DNA of 64,000 nt from Caenorhabditis remanei (lineage: Eukaryota > Nematoda > Chromadorea > Rhabditida > Rhabditidae): positions 9,610,001 through 9,674,000 of the forward strand of contig NC_071328.1 of assembly GCF_010183535.1 (NCBI RefSeq), read 5' to 3'. The position numbers were made by a program, and so were the translations under genes. The notes below the pieces were generated by a model. The model worked only from the letters and a program-made list of their open reading frames with translations. It did no database searches and had not been told where the DNA came from. The first letter of the stretch is position 1. The number at the start of each line of letters is the position of its first letter. Below, piece by piece: positions 23,658 to 36,165 of this stretch.

Positions 23658-24195
23658 TTTTGTTTTAATTGGTTTATTCAATAAATCTGATTGATAGGAT
23701 GTTTTTCTAATGAGTGAACAGTTCAAATATCATATTCAAGCCACTTTAAATTACAGTTCGGAAGTGGATTCTCAATACATTTTTTGGCTTCAAGATGTGC
23801 CATCCTTCGTATCATACACAATGTCCTGCCGAGGAAATTTACTTTGAAAAAAGTCTTCGCTCAATACATAATTTTTCCAGCTCTCACTCTGTTTACTGAG
23901 CAGTGGTGGATGAATGGATTCAGATGAAATTTAGGATCCGGATTAAAAATAATTTTCTCAGGAATCTAATATCTGACATCATTAGGACATTTCACAATGC
24001 TCAATGTTTATTGGGAAACTAATCCTGAGGTTTTTTTTTCTAGAAAGACTGAAGCAATTAGTGAGTCTTTAACTTCATATAAGGTCTTATATTTTATACC
24101 GAGTGTTTTGAAGCTATTACGATGAAACCTTTTTATTCAATTCAACTACATATTTGTAAAGAACAAATGTTATAAAAGTAGTAGTGAAAAATGTA

Positions 24196-24705
24196 TTATT
24201 TCTGTTGTGGATTAGCAGAAAACGGAATAATATTCTCTCCGACAGTTCCAAAAACTGTTGTGGACCGTCCACTTGGAGAAATGAATTGAACTTCTGTTGG
24301 GAACACTTTGATCACAGTTTCCTGTCCATCATCATCAGCTCTCAGTGTGTGTTTCTTCCATTGAGCAAGCAGTCCATGCCCAGATTTGTACGGGAGTCCA
24401 TCAATAAAGTACTTTCCCACAATCATCTTGGTCCATTTAGAATCCGGAGTGACTTCTATCAACCGAATACCATGAACCTTCCAGTTATCCACTCCAGTAG
24501 TAAAGAGGCCAGTGTTGAAGTAGACTTTTTCGAATATAGTCTTGCTATCTCCCGGTTTAAAATCAATATATCCAGAATCATTCGTCTGTTCGCCAGTGTA
24601 TTCATGAAGAACTTGAAGTTTGAAGTAAGATCCAGTACGGTTTTCTACAACAACTTTCGACCAACGACGAGTGAGTTGAGGTGCTTGGGCAGATGGTGCT
24701 GTCAT
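24196..24705 (-). CDS. Small cytosolic protein, paralogue 3 of a local trio
   Basis: A single coding exon of 169 residues starting MTAPSAQAPQLTRRW, taken at the ATG just after CATTCCAG. The frame stays open upstream, but the sequence matches the non-coding leader of the mirror copy. It is nearly identical to paralogue 2 and oriented tail to tail with it. A TATA box (TATAAAAAGGA read on the minus strand) lies near 24791-24801. Confidence 0.85.
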   Translation of the reverse strand: MTAPSAQAPQLTRRWSKVVVENRTGSYFKLQVLHEYTGEQTNDSGYIDFKPGDSKTIFEKVYFNTGLFTTGVDNWKVHGIRLIEVTPDSKWTKMIVGKYFIDGLPYKSGHGLLAQWKKHTLRADDDGQETVIKVFPTEVQFISPSGRSTTVFGTVGENIIPFSANPQQK

Positions 24706-25064
24706 CTGGAATGCAGCTTTTGATTTTTCAGAAGAAAATACCAAAACTATTCGAACGAAGCAATTTGGCGATTCTTCTGACTGTCCAACCTCCTTTTTAT
24801 ACCCCACCGAGCTAAGATCAGACCATTCGAAACTCGAATGGCCTTTAGTCTCACCCACCTTTTTCGAAGATGCCAATTCAAATTTATTATCTTTATCTTG
24901 ATTTGTGAGAAGTCAGTATCTCTTTTCAGTACTGTGTTATTCTTCGGTATTTTGTTTGTGTTCTGTTTCATCACCCATCAAACCACAACATCATGAAACA
25001 AACACATTGATAAGAACGTTTTGGCAAAGATCATGAATTGAAAGACATCTAAAAAGAGTGAAGG
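24196..25064 (-). repeat. Inverted duplication, right arm
   Basis: This is the mirror of 22762-23657. It contains paralogue 3, the same promoter block (GATGAAACAGAACAC-type sequence, TATA box) and the conserved TGATAAG at 25008-25014. The similarity stops at GAAGG (25064). Confidence 0.85.
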
Positions 25065-25384
25065 TCTTGTAGAGATCTTCGTAAATCTAATACAACTTTT
25101 TGAGGTTTCGCCTTGGATCAGAAAAGGAATCTGCGAAAAAGAAGACGTGAATCGTTGATACATTTTTCGGATAGAAGAAATTATTCCCTTCCCTTCAAAA
25201 TTAAAAAAAAATTATCTGCATAAAAATTTCCTATTTTGTTTCTGTTCTTTCATCTTTCATCTAATACTAATTTCCATTGCCTAGTTGTCACATTTGAAAT
25301 TCAAATTTTTCCATAAAATGTGGGAAAATCAGAATGAATAAAAACGGAACATTTTCGATAGAAAGCACAAGCAACACAAAAATC
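25065..25384. other. Intergenic, no gene seen
   Basis: About 320 nt of AT-rich sequence between the inverted duplication and the small secreted gene, presumably the latter's promoter. Confidence 0.5.
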
Positions 25385-25882
25385 ATGTCAGCTTTCTCTC
25401 TTCTCGTTATTCTTCCAATGATCTTCGCTTCTCAGTACTGTAAGGATTCTGAAATGACTGGTAAGTTAAATTGAGTCTGTGAGTTTCAGACAAATATAAT
25501 TTCAGAGTGTGGATGCATCAAGCGTCCAACTTTTGAAGCTAATTGGCTTCAAACCCAACATCCAGATGTTGCTGAACTGTACAAGAATGCTGAATTCGCT
25601 GCTCCAACTGTCACTTATCCAGAGTGTACTTCTATTAACGTCGCTTGTCCAGATGGTTTCATAGTGTGCAGTTATGAAATCGCTACTAATAAAATCGTTA
25701 TCAACGCAAAAGTAAGATAATAAGACCCTCGTGAAAACGATCACCAGTAATTTCAGCAATTTCCAACTCCGATGGAGCAGACCGACTTGATTTGTGACGG
25801 AGGCGTGTGGACAAATGAAGGAGCTGGAAGTCAGACTCAAGACAATATGGTCAAGAACTTCTTGGGATGCATCAGGCAATAA
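25385..25882 (+). CDS. Small secreted cysteine-rich protein
   Basis: Three exons, 25385-25460, 25506-25711 and 25757-25882 (phases 1 and 0), give 135 residues. The start MSAFSLLVILPMIFASQYC is a clear signal peptide. The mature part has paired cysteines (ECGC; PECTSINVACPDGFIVCSYE) and a late LICDGGVWTNEG ... LGC block. The ACPDG ... CDGGVW pattern resembles nematode secreted 'C6/DUF281'-type domains, but I am not sure of the family. The likely role is extracellular; the function is unknown. Confidence 0.78.
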
Positions 25883-26813
25883 AATGTGATGATAATTAAT
25901 AAATGTTTTCTTGGGTTTACTTTTTATTTCCAGTATCTTAAAGTCTATGAGTCATGTTCAGTCGAGCTCAGAAGATCTGAAACATTCATTAAACTCAACA
26001 AGTCCAGAATAGATCAAAACGGGTTCTCAAGTTCTCAAAGTATTAAATGGATATAAAAAGTTCAGGCTGTCATCTGATATGAGCATTTCCTCATCTTGTT
26101 ATCTTAAAACTTCTTATCACCAGAAATCTTTCAATTCAAAAACACTGATAATCATCGACGTTTCCCCGTTCGTTTCCCTGTTCTTTCTCTCATCTTTGTC
26201 TTTTTTCCTTTTTCTCTCTTCAAATCTTCTTTTTCTTTGCTCCATTTGGCCATTTCTCCCCTCCGTCATCGCTCACGCGCTTCTACTTTTTCTCTGTTCT
26301 CTCCTGGGTTTCAAATGCTGTCTCAGTGGACATCTTGGCATTCTCTCCGTGTCTGTGCCTACTTTTGCCCTCGTCTCTAGTCGGTCGCCAGGCTGAATCG
26401 AAGAGAAAAAACTGAATTCAGCTCACGAATTTTCTCATCTTGCCACTGGATTATGTTTTAGAGATGAGAAAGCTTCGTATTTCATCAAATTGAATCTTTT
26501 CCGAAGAAACTTATTTAAAAAACGAAAACAATGATTTTTGATTGGTTTTTGATGCTGAAAAGAACTTAGACCATCTGAATCATCCTTCATAGCCTTTTCT
26601 AAATTTCAGAGTTTCCATAAGTAGTGAAAAATTTCATTGGGGCTAGAAATCTCTGCTTTTTCGTTCTAAACTCCCGTTTGTTTGCAATTTTATTTTCCGA
26701 ATAGACTCAAAACGTCTGCCACTAAATACATATTTACTTCTTTCGTTAGCTCTACTTTTTACTTAATCGACATTATTCCCTTTCACACTTTCAGTTTTTT
26801 TTATTCCAGCCCG
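25883..26813. other. Intergenic, no gene seen
   Basis: About 930 nt, including a T/C-rich stretch at 26160-26320. The open frame there encodes Phe/Leu/Ser-rich sequence typical of pyrimidine tracts and is not supported as a gene. An acceptor (TTATTCCAG) at 26801-26809 precedes the next ATG. Confidence 0.5.
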
Positions 26814-28631
26814 ATGGATGTCGATTTCCAAACCATACACTGCAAAGAATTCGATCAGAAATGTCTTCTTGTAAAACTCTCTGATGGATCTTCCAAGACA
26901 TTCAGTTTCAACGTCAAAACCATGGCATTCGAACCCATGTGTTGCTCCGATTGTGCTCCAACTCAAATGGACAGCGACTTGACTCCACGTCACACGGAAT
27001 GGTGTCCTCATACCAGAAACACCGTCGTCTTCGCTTATAATCATGTTCTCAAAATGGAACTCAAGTATCGTTTCGACTGTGAATCCGGAAGTTTCCATGA
27101 GATTGAATGCAAGGAGTGTCATCTGAATCCAGCGAAAAGAACTGATCCAAAACAAATAGTTTTGGTTGCAACATCACCAAAATCAAAGAGAGCCATCGTG
27201 TTGACAATGAGCAAAAAAGAAAGAGTTCAAAAGATGCAGTACGATGAGAAAGAGAAGAAATATGTGGATATGGAACCGACTCCAATCAAATCTTTAACTT
27301 TGAGATCAGTCGTTGTTCAGGAGAAAGGTGAGAAGGGCGATCAATTCAAGCGGGTACTAGTTTTATTCACAATCTTTTTCCATTATCCCTTTCAGTTTCC
27401 TTGACATCCAGTCTCGTTTCCTGACTCTTTCCCAGAAATTATGACTGAAGAACATTCAACATTTCGTCCATTTCTTTCACTAATCAACTACTATAGCTAA
27501 GATTGTTACTTAGTATAAAATTAGGATATTTTGTGAGAAAAGACATGTTATTTAAACAGTGAACGTTTACTTATCGGTCCCTTTCGATGCTCATGTTGAG
27601 TTGACCTGATGATTTGTCCTACTAGAAACCGTTATTCAAATACAATCTCGGAAATTATGCAAGTTAATTAGCACCGTTGCGAATTGCGTAATAACCGGTA
27701 TTAGGACTGAGCAATTATTATTTTTCAGAAACTGAAGATGTCACTCAATTTTTGGAGGATCTCGACTTAAATGGAAAGAAAGATGAAGAAGAAGCGCAAG
27801 TGATGGAAAGTGATCTTATCGCAATGTACAAAGAGAAAAGTCGTGTTCTTCCGAATGAAATCATCCTTGTTGCCAAGAATCGACATACTGGAGAGTTTGG
27901 AACATATGTGTTCGATAGATACATTCACCAATTCCTTCATGTTAACCTTCCGGATATTAAAATTGATTCGGAAAGACGCCAGATTCCTCTTCAACAATGC
28001 ATCGTGTTGACGATGAGTTCGAAGACTCAAGAAGGAATTAATCTTCAACATAAACCAGGACAAGAAGGAGTTCAGAAGTATATGTATAATCGCCAATTGG
28101 GAATTTTCGAAGCGATGAAAGAAACATTTGTGATTCAAAAGGCAACAGACATTGATAAATGGATCAAGAAGGTCTTTGAGGAATGCCGTGAGTTAGGGAA
28201 TAACTGGCATTCAAGAGAATTATATAGAAAACTCATTGATGAGACTGGGAGATGTTCTTTTTCAAATTGTGATATTTTCAGCTTGCTACACACGAAAAGT
28301 TCACGGAATCGTCGATTTCTTGAGAAATGTCAAGCCGTACATGATAGATCAAACAGGTGTTCAACAAAAGAAACCAGAAGTTCAACTAACAGGTTTGCCC
28401 TATTCATTTAACCTCACTAATCCCTATGAACCTTCAGAAACGGCGACAAAGGAGGAAGCGATCCCATCGGGTATCACTTCGACTAGCGGCGTTTCTGTAG
28501 AGACCGACTTCTCTGAAGACACCGACAACAGTGAAGACTCGTCCGCCTCCTCGTCATCCGATACGGAGACCGACGACTCGGATTCATTTGAAATTATTTC
28601 TAGTGAAGAACTCACTCAATCAAAAGAGTAA
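26814..28631 (+). CDS. CH-CC family member A
   Basis: Three exons, 26814-27327, 27729-28187 and 28282-28631, joined in phase 1 each time, give 440 residues. I do not recognise the family; it is defined here from its local copies. A first half-module ends in C43-x2-C46. A full module has C63-x-H65 (WCPH) and C98-x2-C101 (CKEC), followed by a beta-rich half with SPKSKRAIVL. A second, cysteine-poor copy (LIAMYKEKS ... TYVFDRYIHQF) follows. The C-terminal 60 residues are an acidic Ser/Asp/Glu/Thr tail ending in LTQSKE. No signal peptide or membrane segment is seen, so it is probably cytosolic or nuclear. A 45-nt segment at about 28392-28436 has splice-like ends and may be an optional in-frame intron. 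Confidence 0.78.
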
Positions 28632-30866
28632 CTTATCTCTAATGTCCTCAAAATGTAACATAATACTGTAATTTCTCTGTAGATACTCAGACTTCCCCCC
28701 TCTGACATATATGTAGATATTCTTTTGTTTCTTCTCTAATCTTGACATGTACTGCTTATAAAGACTGTGTACAATATCTTGATAAAACATTATAAACCTG
28801 TCTCTCAGAGATTACAATCCCCCCTTGTGACCCTATTTTTGTTCTTCTGAAGAGAACTGTGTGCACAAAGAAACACAGCAAATATGGATGTGGACAGGCG
28901 ATAATGAGTAGATGACGTGGCGATAGTCCTTGACATAGTGCAAATGGTAGATAGAGTAGGCTCCCAAGGCCTTTATATGATGAACGATTAAACTAGAGAA
29001 GACAATGGACAAAATGGATTATGCAACACATTAGAAGGAAGAGTGGATACTGTAATATGACACAAATCGTCTTGGAGGATACATATGGAAACACAGATTT
29101 TGAGAGACTACTGTAATACTTGAAATACCCACACAAAGCTGAATCAAAATGTCATGTTCTGAGAGCTAATAATTAGAAAAAGTTTAAAAAAAACTGTGAG
29201 AACTAATAGACCTTGTGAATATCTCAATAAGACAGAGATATTCCTTCTTCAAAAACATTCTGTTAATTAACAATCTCACAGAAGATGAGTGACGTCAACT
29301 GCCCAACAGGTGATCGACAGAATACGAACTACCCAAAATTTATGAAGGTTAGTCCCACATCATACTGATTTTAGGATCAGGGTTTTATGAAAAAAGAAAA
29401 GCAACTCAAATCTGATGACTGTTCAAATAATCTTCCGAACGAAATACAGAATACCACTTGACAAGATTCCCTTCCTCCTTTTTGCCAACACCGACTTGAA
29501 TAAACATTTTTGACCGCACCTCGGATTTCTTGTCACTTCGAAGACGTAGTCTTGGTCTTTGCCAACAGGAAGAGTATGACAATAAGATTGCGACTTCACG
29601 TTCTGTATAAACGGTATCATAAAGACAGCCCAACTGCCACAAATTCGAAGTTTCAATACACCGACTACTTCCAGACTTTCTAGGAATGAGTTCTAGTTTA
29701 CAACTGGATCTTCTCTAAAATTACCCGTTTGCGATAAGATCTTGGGAATCATGAAAACGTTTATAATTGAGTTTCGAATGATTCTAATTCTTAGTTCAGC
29801 TCAAACTTCACTGCCTAATATCTCAAAAAAATGAACGTTCTCCCCACTGCTACCGTATCCACCATATTTTTTCTAGATTCCTGTGTTCTCTCGTGCATAA
29901 TAAATGTCACATTTTCTGTGTGACCTCCTCTATTTTTCTCGTTTTCCCCCTCTCACCCAAATCTACTGACCCGCCAATACAAACCAATATTCCCCCGTTC
30001 GCCCACCTACCACTGCGTCTCTTCATCTTCAATGCTATTCTCTAGAAGGGACTTTCTGATGGGGAGGAGTAGGTTGGGAAGGAGGAGGGTTATGGTCCGC
30101 CTTATTCCATCTGTCTCCTCTTATTCTTTCTGAGAATTCACAGCTCATTCGTTTGCATTCAACTGTCGACAGCGTTCCTTGTCGTTCCTCTATTATCGGG
30201 TTTTCACAAATCATCCTTTCAGTCTGACGACTATTTTCATTTCCTTTCCATTGTCTTGTTTTCCTTTCAGTCACCACTTTCATAGAATTGTCTCCATATA
30301 TTGCTGTTAAGGATAGTTCACCATATCTAAGTAATCCGCAGTGGACGTGATAGCTTAACGAGTCATTTTTGCGTACTGTTCAGCTTGTTAAGTTAGATTA
30401 CGTCACTGACACCGGTGCTTACTACGTAATCCTTTGAACTCCTTCACCACTGTTGCGCAGTTGGCGGTTCTGATATCAATGAGTATGTTCTTCATTCGGA
30501 CGTTCATCTTAATCCACTCACCACCTGTCGCAATAGCACCCTGTTCATCGTTCTGTGATGGGATGCTTTACAATGCTTCGCTTGTTATCTATTCTTTGCT
30601 GGTTCTGTTTTCTATGCGTTTCCAGCCAAAAAATTCTATCTTCCCATCTAACCATTTCCGTAAGCACTGGACTTTTCTTTTATCGGTAAAAGTTTTTATA
30701 GATCTTATAGTGTTCGTGACTTGAATCAGTATTTGAAGTTCCCATTCTTTAGTTCACAAGCATAGTTATTCTCATCTTTACCGTCTCTTCTTTCGAAAAC
30801 GTCTCCACATTTCTACTTCTTTCCAGAGACATATAACCCCTCTCTAACTTGAAAAGGATCTTCATC
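28632..30866. other. Intergenic between family members A and B
   Basis: About 2.2 kb. No gene can be supported. A short start-like exon at 29285-29347 (MSDVNCPTGDR...) has a GTTAGT donor but no convincing partner. An opposite-strand 77-codon frame at 29423-29656 has no recognisable feature. TACTGTA motifs occur at 28661, 29046 and 29105. An acceptor (TTTCCAG, near 30825) precedes gene B. Confidence 0.5.
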
Positions 30867-33800
30867 ATGGCTCCGCCAACTCCGTTCAACTCAAAGTATG
30901 ATCAGGATATCAAGAAACACATCATCGAAGTACGTGACAGGACGACTGGACAGTACAACAAGTACATCTACAACGACGCTTTCAAACAATTCGAAGCAGC
31001 TCCGGAACCTGTTGCCGTCTTCGAGAGAGATCTGGAGCCACTGTATCAATCGGAGTGCTCCCGTCACTCGAATATCATCTTCTGCCGAAACAAGAAGGCT
31101 GGAGGAAAAATCTTCAAGTACAAAGCTGGAGACGAAAGAGGTCCATGGCAAAAGGTTCAATGTCTCTGTTGCCATTTTGAGCAGAAACCAGAAAATCCTG
31201 ATTGGGTTGAGCTCATCAAAAAGAGCATGAATCTGGACAAACCGGTCGATGATGACAAGTACAGTTACCTCTGGTTCCAGCCAGTCTTCTCAAAATTCTG
31301 TCAGAATACCGGTAAGATTACTGTGTTTGCAAGCATCTACCCTCATCAAGATCGTCTTCTCGCTTGGAATTTTGACTTGGAGAAGCTGAATTTCGTTCCA
31401 GCCGAGTGTCAACAAGAGTGTTGTCAAATGATCACGGGATTCGATCGTCGAATCTCTCCAAGAGCATTCGACTTTGGATCTCAAGGAAAGTACTTTGCCA
31501 GAAGTCATTATGATCAGACTGGACGTCCATTGATTTGTTTGGCCATCTCTTGGTACAATTCTGAACACGGACAAATGGAAATCTTCTTGGATTCTGATGG
31601 TGACATCGGACGATATGAGTGGAATGAGAAATGCCAATGTTTCGATCTTGTGGAGACATTGGATGTCAGAACACTCAATCATAACGATTGCGAAGAAGTG
31701 AAAATAATGAAACCAGAAATCTGGTATGACGATGGACTCCGTCTTTTGTATCCAAAGGAGTGCCCTACGTTGAGAGATACAATCTTCTTCAGTTGGCACG
31801 TCAAGGATGGAAAGACTCGTAAATACGTCTTCAACCCAATCTGCCTTCAATTCAACGTCGTCAAGTGTCAATGTTGTGTTTTCGACGCTTCCTTGATCAT
31901 CGACAAGGAAGAGAATACTCATGTTGCTGTCTACACTTGCAATACTACTTCCACTAAACTGATGATCAGAAGTAATAAGGATGGATGTATCAACAAGGAG
32001 CTGTTCACTTATGCTGGAGAGCAACGCACACTTCAAAAGTCACCGATTAGAATCGACTCGCATCTTATGCCACATGGTTAGTATGGGGTACTGTAATTAA
32101 CGGGTTCTGTAGTTTTAGGTAGTAAAATAGGTCACTGTTTAACTTCACTGTTTGAAAGATCTAACTTCGTTTCATTGTCTTATTCGTTATTTTTCAGAGT
32201 TCGGAATTCGTCGTGTAATTGAAAATAATGTTCCGCACATGATTCAAATCCTCATTTCGAAAAAAGACGAAGCATGGGTTATCAGAAGATTCCGACTCGG
32301 TTCTGATGGTAAAACAGCAACTGGAACTGTTGTATTAATGGATGGCAGTGTCAAACCATTCTATTACGATCAGAAACTAATGGAATATGCGATTTTCGAA
32401 CCAGATTGTGCTGACTTGGCTGCATTGAAGAAGACACATCCAAATGCTTCTCCACATGAGAACTGTGACAGATATGCGCTGGATTGGGACTTGACTCCAA
32501 GATCATTGGCATACTGTACTCATTTCAACAATCATTTCATCACTGCCTACAATCATTTCACCAATTCCACTCACACCTACGTCTACAATGGTTCAACTGG
32601 GCATCTTCATGAGAATTCCGGATGCGAAACATGTCAGAAAGAACGAATGTATTCGATTGGACCGAATCAAGTAATTTTCGGAGCTGCGAGTCCTCAAAGT
32701 AAAAGAGCCATCATTGTTTCAACTAATTCCGAAGGAAGATTGATGAAGATTGGAGAGAATTCTCATTCGAAAGTGTACTGCGGAATGGTTCCATCGAGAG
32801 TTTTGACAGAAAAAGATGTGCAGTTTCTTGGAGAACAGAACGCAAGCAAGTCGGAGGAATTGATTAGAAGTGGTCGAATTCCAGAGAAGAAACTCCACGA
32901 AGAGACAGTTGCCCGATTGGAAACTAGAGTGATGGAAGCTGAGAAGAAGATCAAAGATACGGAAACTCAGAACAATATGCTTTCGGAAGAAAAAACCTTG
33001 TTGGAGAAGCAAATCATGGAGTTGGAACAACAAATAAAACAGCTGAATGAAGGAAAAAAGGAAATGGAGAAAGAAGAAGTTGAAGAAAAGGAAGAACTCC
33101 CTGTAGAGGAAGAGAAAGTGACCATTGTACAAAGTGAGTTTAGTTCATAAATTATAGCTTTTGTGTAGTTTAATTTTAAAATATCTTATTCAAAACGTTA
33201 TATTTTTCAGAGCATCAACCATTGTCTACGGATCATGACCTCTCTCCAATGTACCGCAACTTCTGTAAACATACTGGTCATTTCCTGATCACTGCCTTCA
33301 ACAGAATCACAGAAACCACGAGTCACTATGTTTTCAACCCAGACACTCTGTTATTCCATCATCAAGACTACTGTTCATTGTGTCCATCTTATGAAAATGG
33401 TGTCAAAGTTAACAGCTTTGTCATTATCATGCCTATCCAGTCTATGAGATGCAAATTCCCATATTTGATTATGACCGACGAAACAGGACGATTGGTTAAA
33501 ATTGGATTCGATTCGATTTCCATGAGTTTCGTCTTAATTAGTCCGGCGGTGATTCAGAATCAAGTTGAGTCCATCACACAGATTACGAACTCAATTTGCT
33601 ATTCACACGCCCTTGAAATTCCAAATACTCCAGGACCACATGACACTGATCTTTGTCCAAAGTTCCGCATATTTTGTACTCACATCTCGGAATTTTTAAT
33701 CTTTGCCAAAGATTGCTTCTCTGGAACCGAAGGATTCTACTTGTTCAATTCCGCAACGGGACATATGGAAGAACACGATGACTGCCCATCTTGCAGAACA

Positions 33801-36165
33801 AGATCCCCGGTTTACATCATTGAAAAAATGAGAAGTATCATGGCAATCAGCTCTCCATACTCTAGATGGCCAATCATGTTGACAACTGATAAGGATGGAA
33901 TGTTTGTTCCGATTGGATACGATACGTCTAGTCAGAAGTTTGAGAAAATGCATCCATTGGCTATTAAACTACTCAAAAACAAAGAAGAGAAGACCGAGGA
34001 AAAGTCAGAAGTTAATTTCGTAACAGACACAGTTCAAATGAATCCAGTAGAGAACGAAGATGACGACGACGAGTGCTCTGATGAAGAGGAGGAGTATTCT
34101 GATGAAGAGGAGGAGTATTCAGATGAGGAGGAGGAGTATTCGGATGAGGAGGAATCTGGTGAAGACGAGGAAGATGAAGAAGAAGAAGTCGATGAAGATC
34201 TTCTTGTTGGAGCTCAAATCATCAACGAAATTCGAAACATGCAAATCGCTCCAAATGAGTCAGAACATGATGACGAAGACTGCTCTGATGAAGAATACTA
34301 TTGTTCAGATGAGGAATGTTCAGATTGTTATGAAGAATGCTCTGATGAGGAGTGTTCGGATGAAGAATGCTCAGATGAAGAATGCTCAGATGAAGAATGC
34401 TCGGATGAAGAATGCTCGGATGAAGAATGCTCAGATGAAGAATGCTCGGATGAAGAATGCTCGGATGAAGAATGCTCGGATGAAGAGGACGAGTGTTGCT
34501 CTGATGAAGAATGTTGCTGTGATGAGGAAGACGAGTGTGCGGAAGAAGCCAAAGATGAGAATTCAGAAGCTTTGAAGAAAGAAGCCACGAACGCGGACAA
34601 AGCAGAGGACAATGGAAACTTCGTTCTTGTAACTGAAGAAGATATTGAAAGGGATGTTCCAGAGTTTATCTCTAATCTTTACCGATTCGGTCAGTTTTTA
34701 TTCTTACTCATTCCAATATGATTTTATTATTCTTCAGGCATTGTCGACCAAAAAATCCAGAGAATCATTGACAATTCAGCAGATATGCTTGAGAAATACA
34801 GTAAGTTTGAGTTTTAAAGATGATCTTCAGTCTCACATCGCTGATTTTTCAGAGAAACTTAAAAGTTTCATTGATCAGATGTATGATTTGAACTCAAAGA
34901 AAACTGTTGAAGCGGCCGAAGGAGATGACGTTCCAAATTCATCTCAAAATCCCACTGAGCAACACGAAATCAGAGAAAATAATGATGTCGTGGAGGTTGC
35001 TGCTGATGATAATGTATCGGCTGACATGACTCATCAAGAAGAAACAGCAACAACTTCAAATGATATCAAATGTGTTGAGTTGATTGAGAATGATCGTGAA
35101 GATGTTGAATCCACTGCTACTGCTTTGGAGAACGACCAGGAAGACGTCGAGTCCACAACCACTGCGTTGGATCATTCTGATGTTGTAGAAGACGACGAGG
35201 TCATTGTTGAGGATCAGATGTCAACTGCCACGGCTATTGAGGAAGAACAAGATGACGTTGGGTCAACTGTAACTGCTCTCGATATTTCTGATATCAGTGA
35301 TAGTGCTGAATTCATTAATGAACATGATATCGACGATGCCTCGTCAACAGCTACTGCAATCGAAGGTGATCAAGATGACGTTGAATCAACTGTAACTGCT
35401 CTCGATATTTCTGATATCAGTGATAGTGCTGAATTCATTAATGAACATGATATCGACGATGCCTCGTCAACAGCTACTGCAATCGAAGGTGATCAAGATG
35501 ACGTTGAGTCAACTGTTACTGCTCTTGATATTTCTGACATCAGTGATAGTGCTGAGTTCATTAATGAACATGATATCGACGATGCCTCGTCAACAACAAC
35601 TGCAATTGAGGGGGAACAAGATGACGTTGAATCGGTCACCACTGCCTTGGATCATTCTGATTTGGAAGATGACATTGAGATTATTGGTGAAGCTCCAGAA
35701 GAAGATCCACAAGAAACTTCTTCATTAGAATTAGATATCACTCAAGACAATGAAGATGCTCAATCCACAACGACAGCTCTGGAGATTTCTGACTCGGAAT
35801 CTGATGTTTCCCATGTCGATGCTGAACGAGATGTCAGTGATATCGAAGATCGTGAAGACACTGAATCAGTTCACACTGCTCTGGAACCAGACGTTGCCAC
35901 AGAAGACGACATCGAAATGGACAATGTTTCCATGTTGAGTTCCACTTCAACTGCCAGAGAACCTTCAATTGCAAACGATGACGAAAGCTCAATTGGCAGT
36001 GATATCTCATATTTGGACACTGATTTCTCAGTGAATGGCGATGAACCAGAGTCAGAGATGGTCAAATCGAACTATGAGGATTGCAACGATCAACTGGGAG
36101 AGGCGGAGCCAGAAGGAGAAGAGGGACCAGTTGCACAAGATGCCAACACATGCATCATTTCTTAA
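30867..36165 (+). CDS. CH-CC family member B, largest, with CaaX end
   Basis: Five exons, 30867-32076, 32198-33133, 33211-34689, 34738-34800 and 34853-36165, all joined in phase 1, give 1666 residues starting MAPPTPFNSKYDQD. The N-terminal two thirds carry about eight repeat modules: C64-x2-H67 ... C99-x2-C102; a GSQG ... RSH ... GRYEWN domain; a CQCC module; then three regular copies with YCTH...CETC, FCKH...CSLC and FCTH...CPSC. A coiled coil (about 270 nt near 32860-33120) separates modules. Next come an acidic CSDEE minisatellite region, a short IVDQKIQRIID segment, a 41-residue acidic repeat in three near-identical copies, and an acidic tail ending in CIIS, a CaaX prenylation signal. It has no signal peptide. 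A prenylated, membrane-attached, very acidic scaffold or zinc-binding protein is an inference. Confidence 0.82.
34332..34489 (+). repeat. 15-bp coding minisatellite (EECSD) in gene B
   Basis: About ten tandem copies of a 15-bp unit like GAAGAATGCTCGGAT encoding EECSD. A longer 15-18 bp relative encoding EEEEYSD lies just upstream near 34085-34150. The frame is preserved because the unit is a multiple of three. Confidence 0.9.
35221..35589 (+). repeat. 123-bp tandem repeat (three copies) in gene B
   Basis: Three nearly identical 123-bp units, each encoding 41 residues that begin STATAIE and end EHDIDDAS; a partial fourth follows. The near-identity at the DNA level, including silent sites, points to recent duplication or gene conversion. 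Confidence 0.9.

Noticed and set aside
24747..24974. 75-codon minus-strand frame upstream of paralogue 3
   Set aside because: It is the promoter of the inverted copy (contains the TATA box) and matches non-coding DNA upstream of paralogue 2.
29285..29347. Possible first exon (MSDVNCPTGDR...) with a GTTAGT donor
   Set aside because: The only nearby acceptor would make a 27-nt intron, and no downstream exon could be matched.
30867..36165. Splitting gene B into two or three genes
   Set aside because: All four junctions have good splice sites, agree in phase 1 and give a length divisible by three; no start with an acceptor is seen inside.
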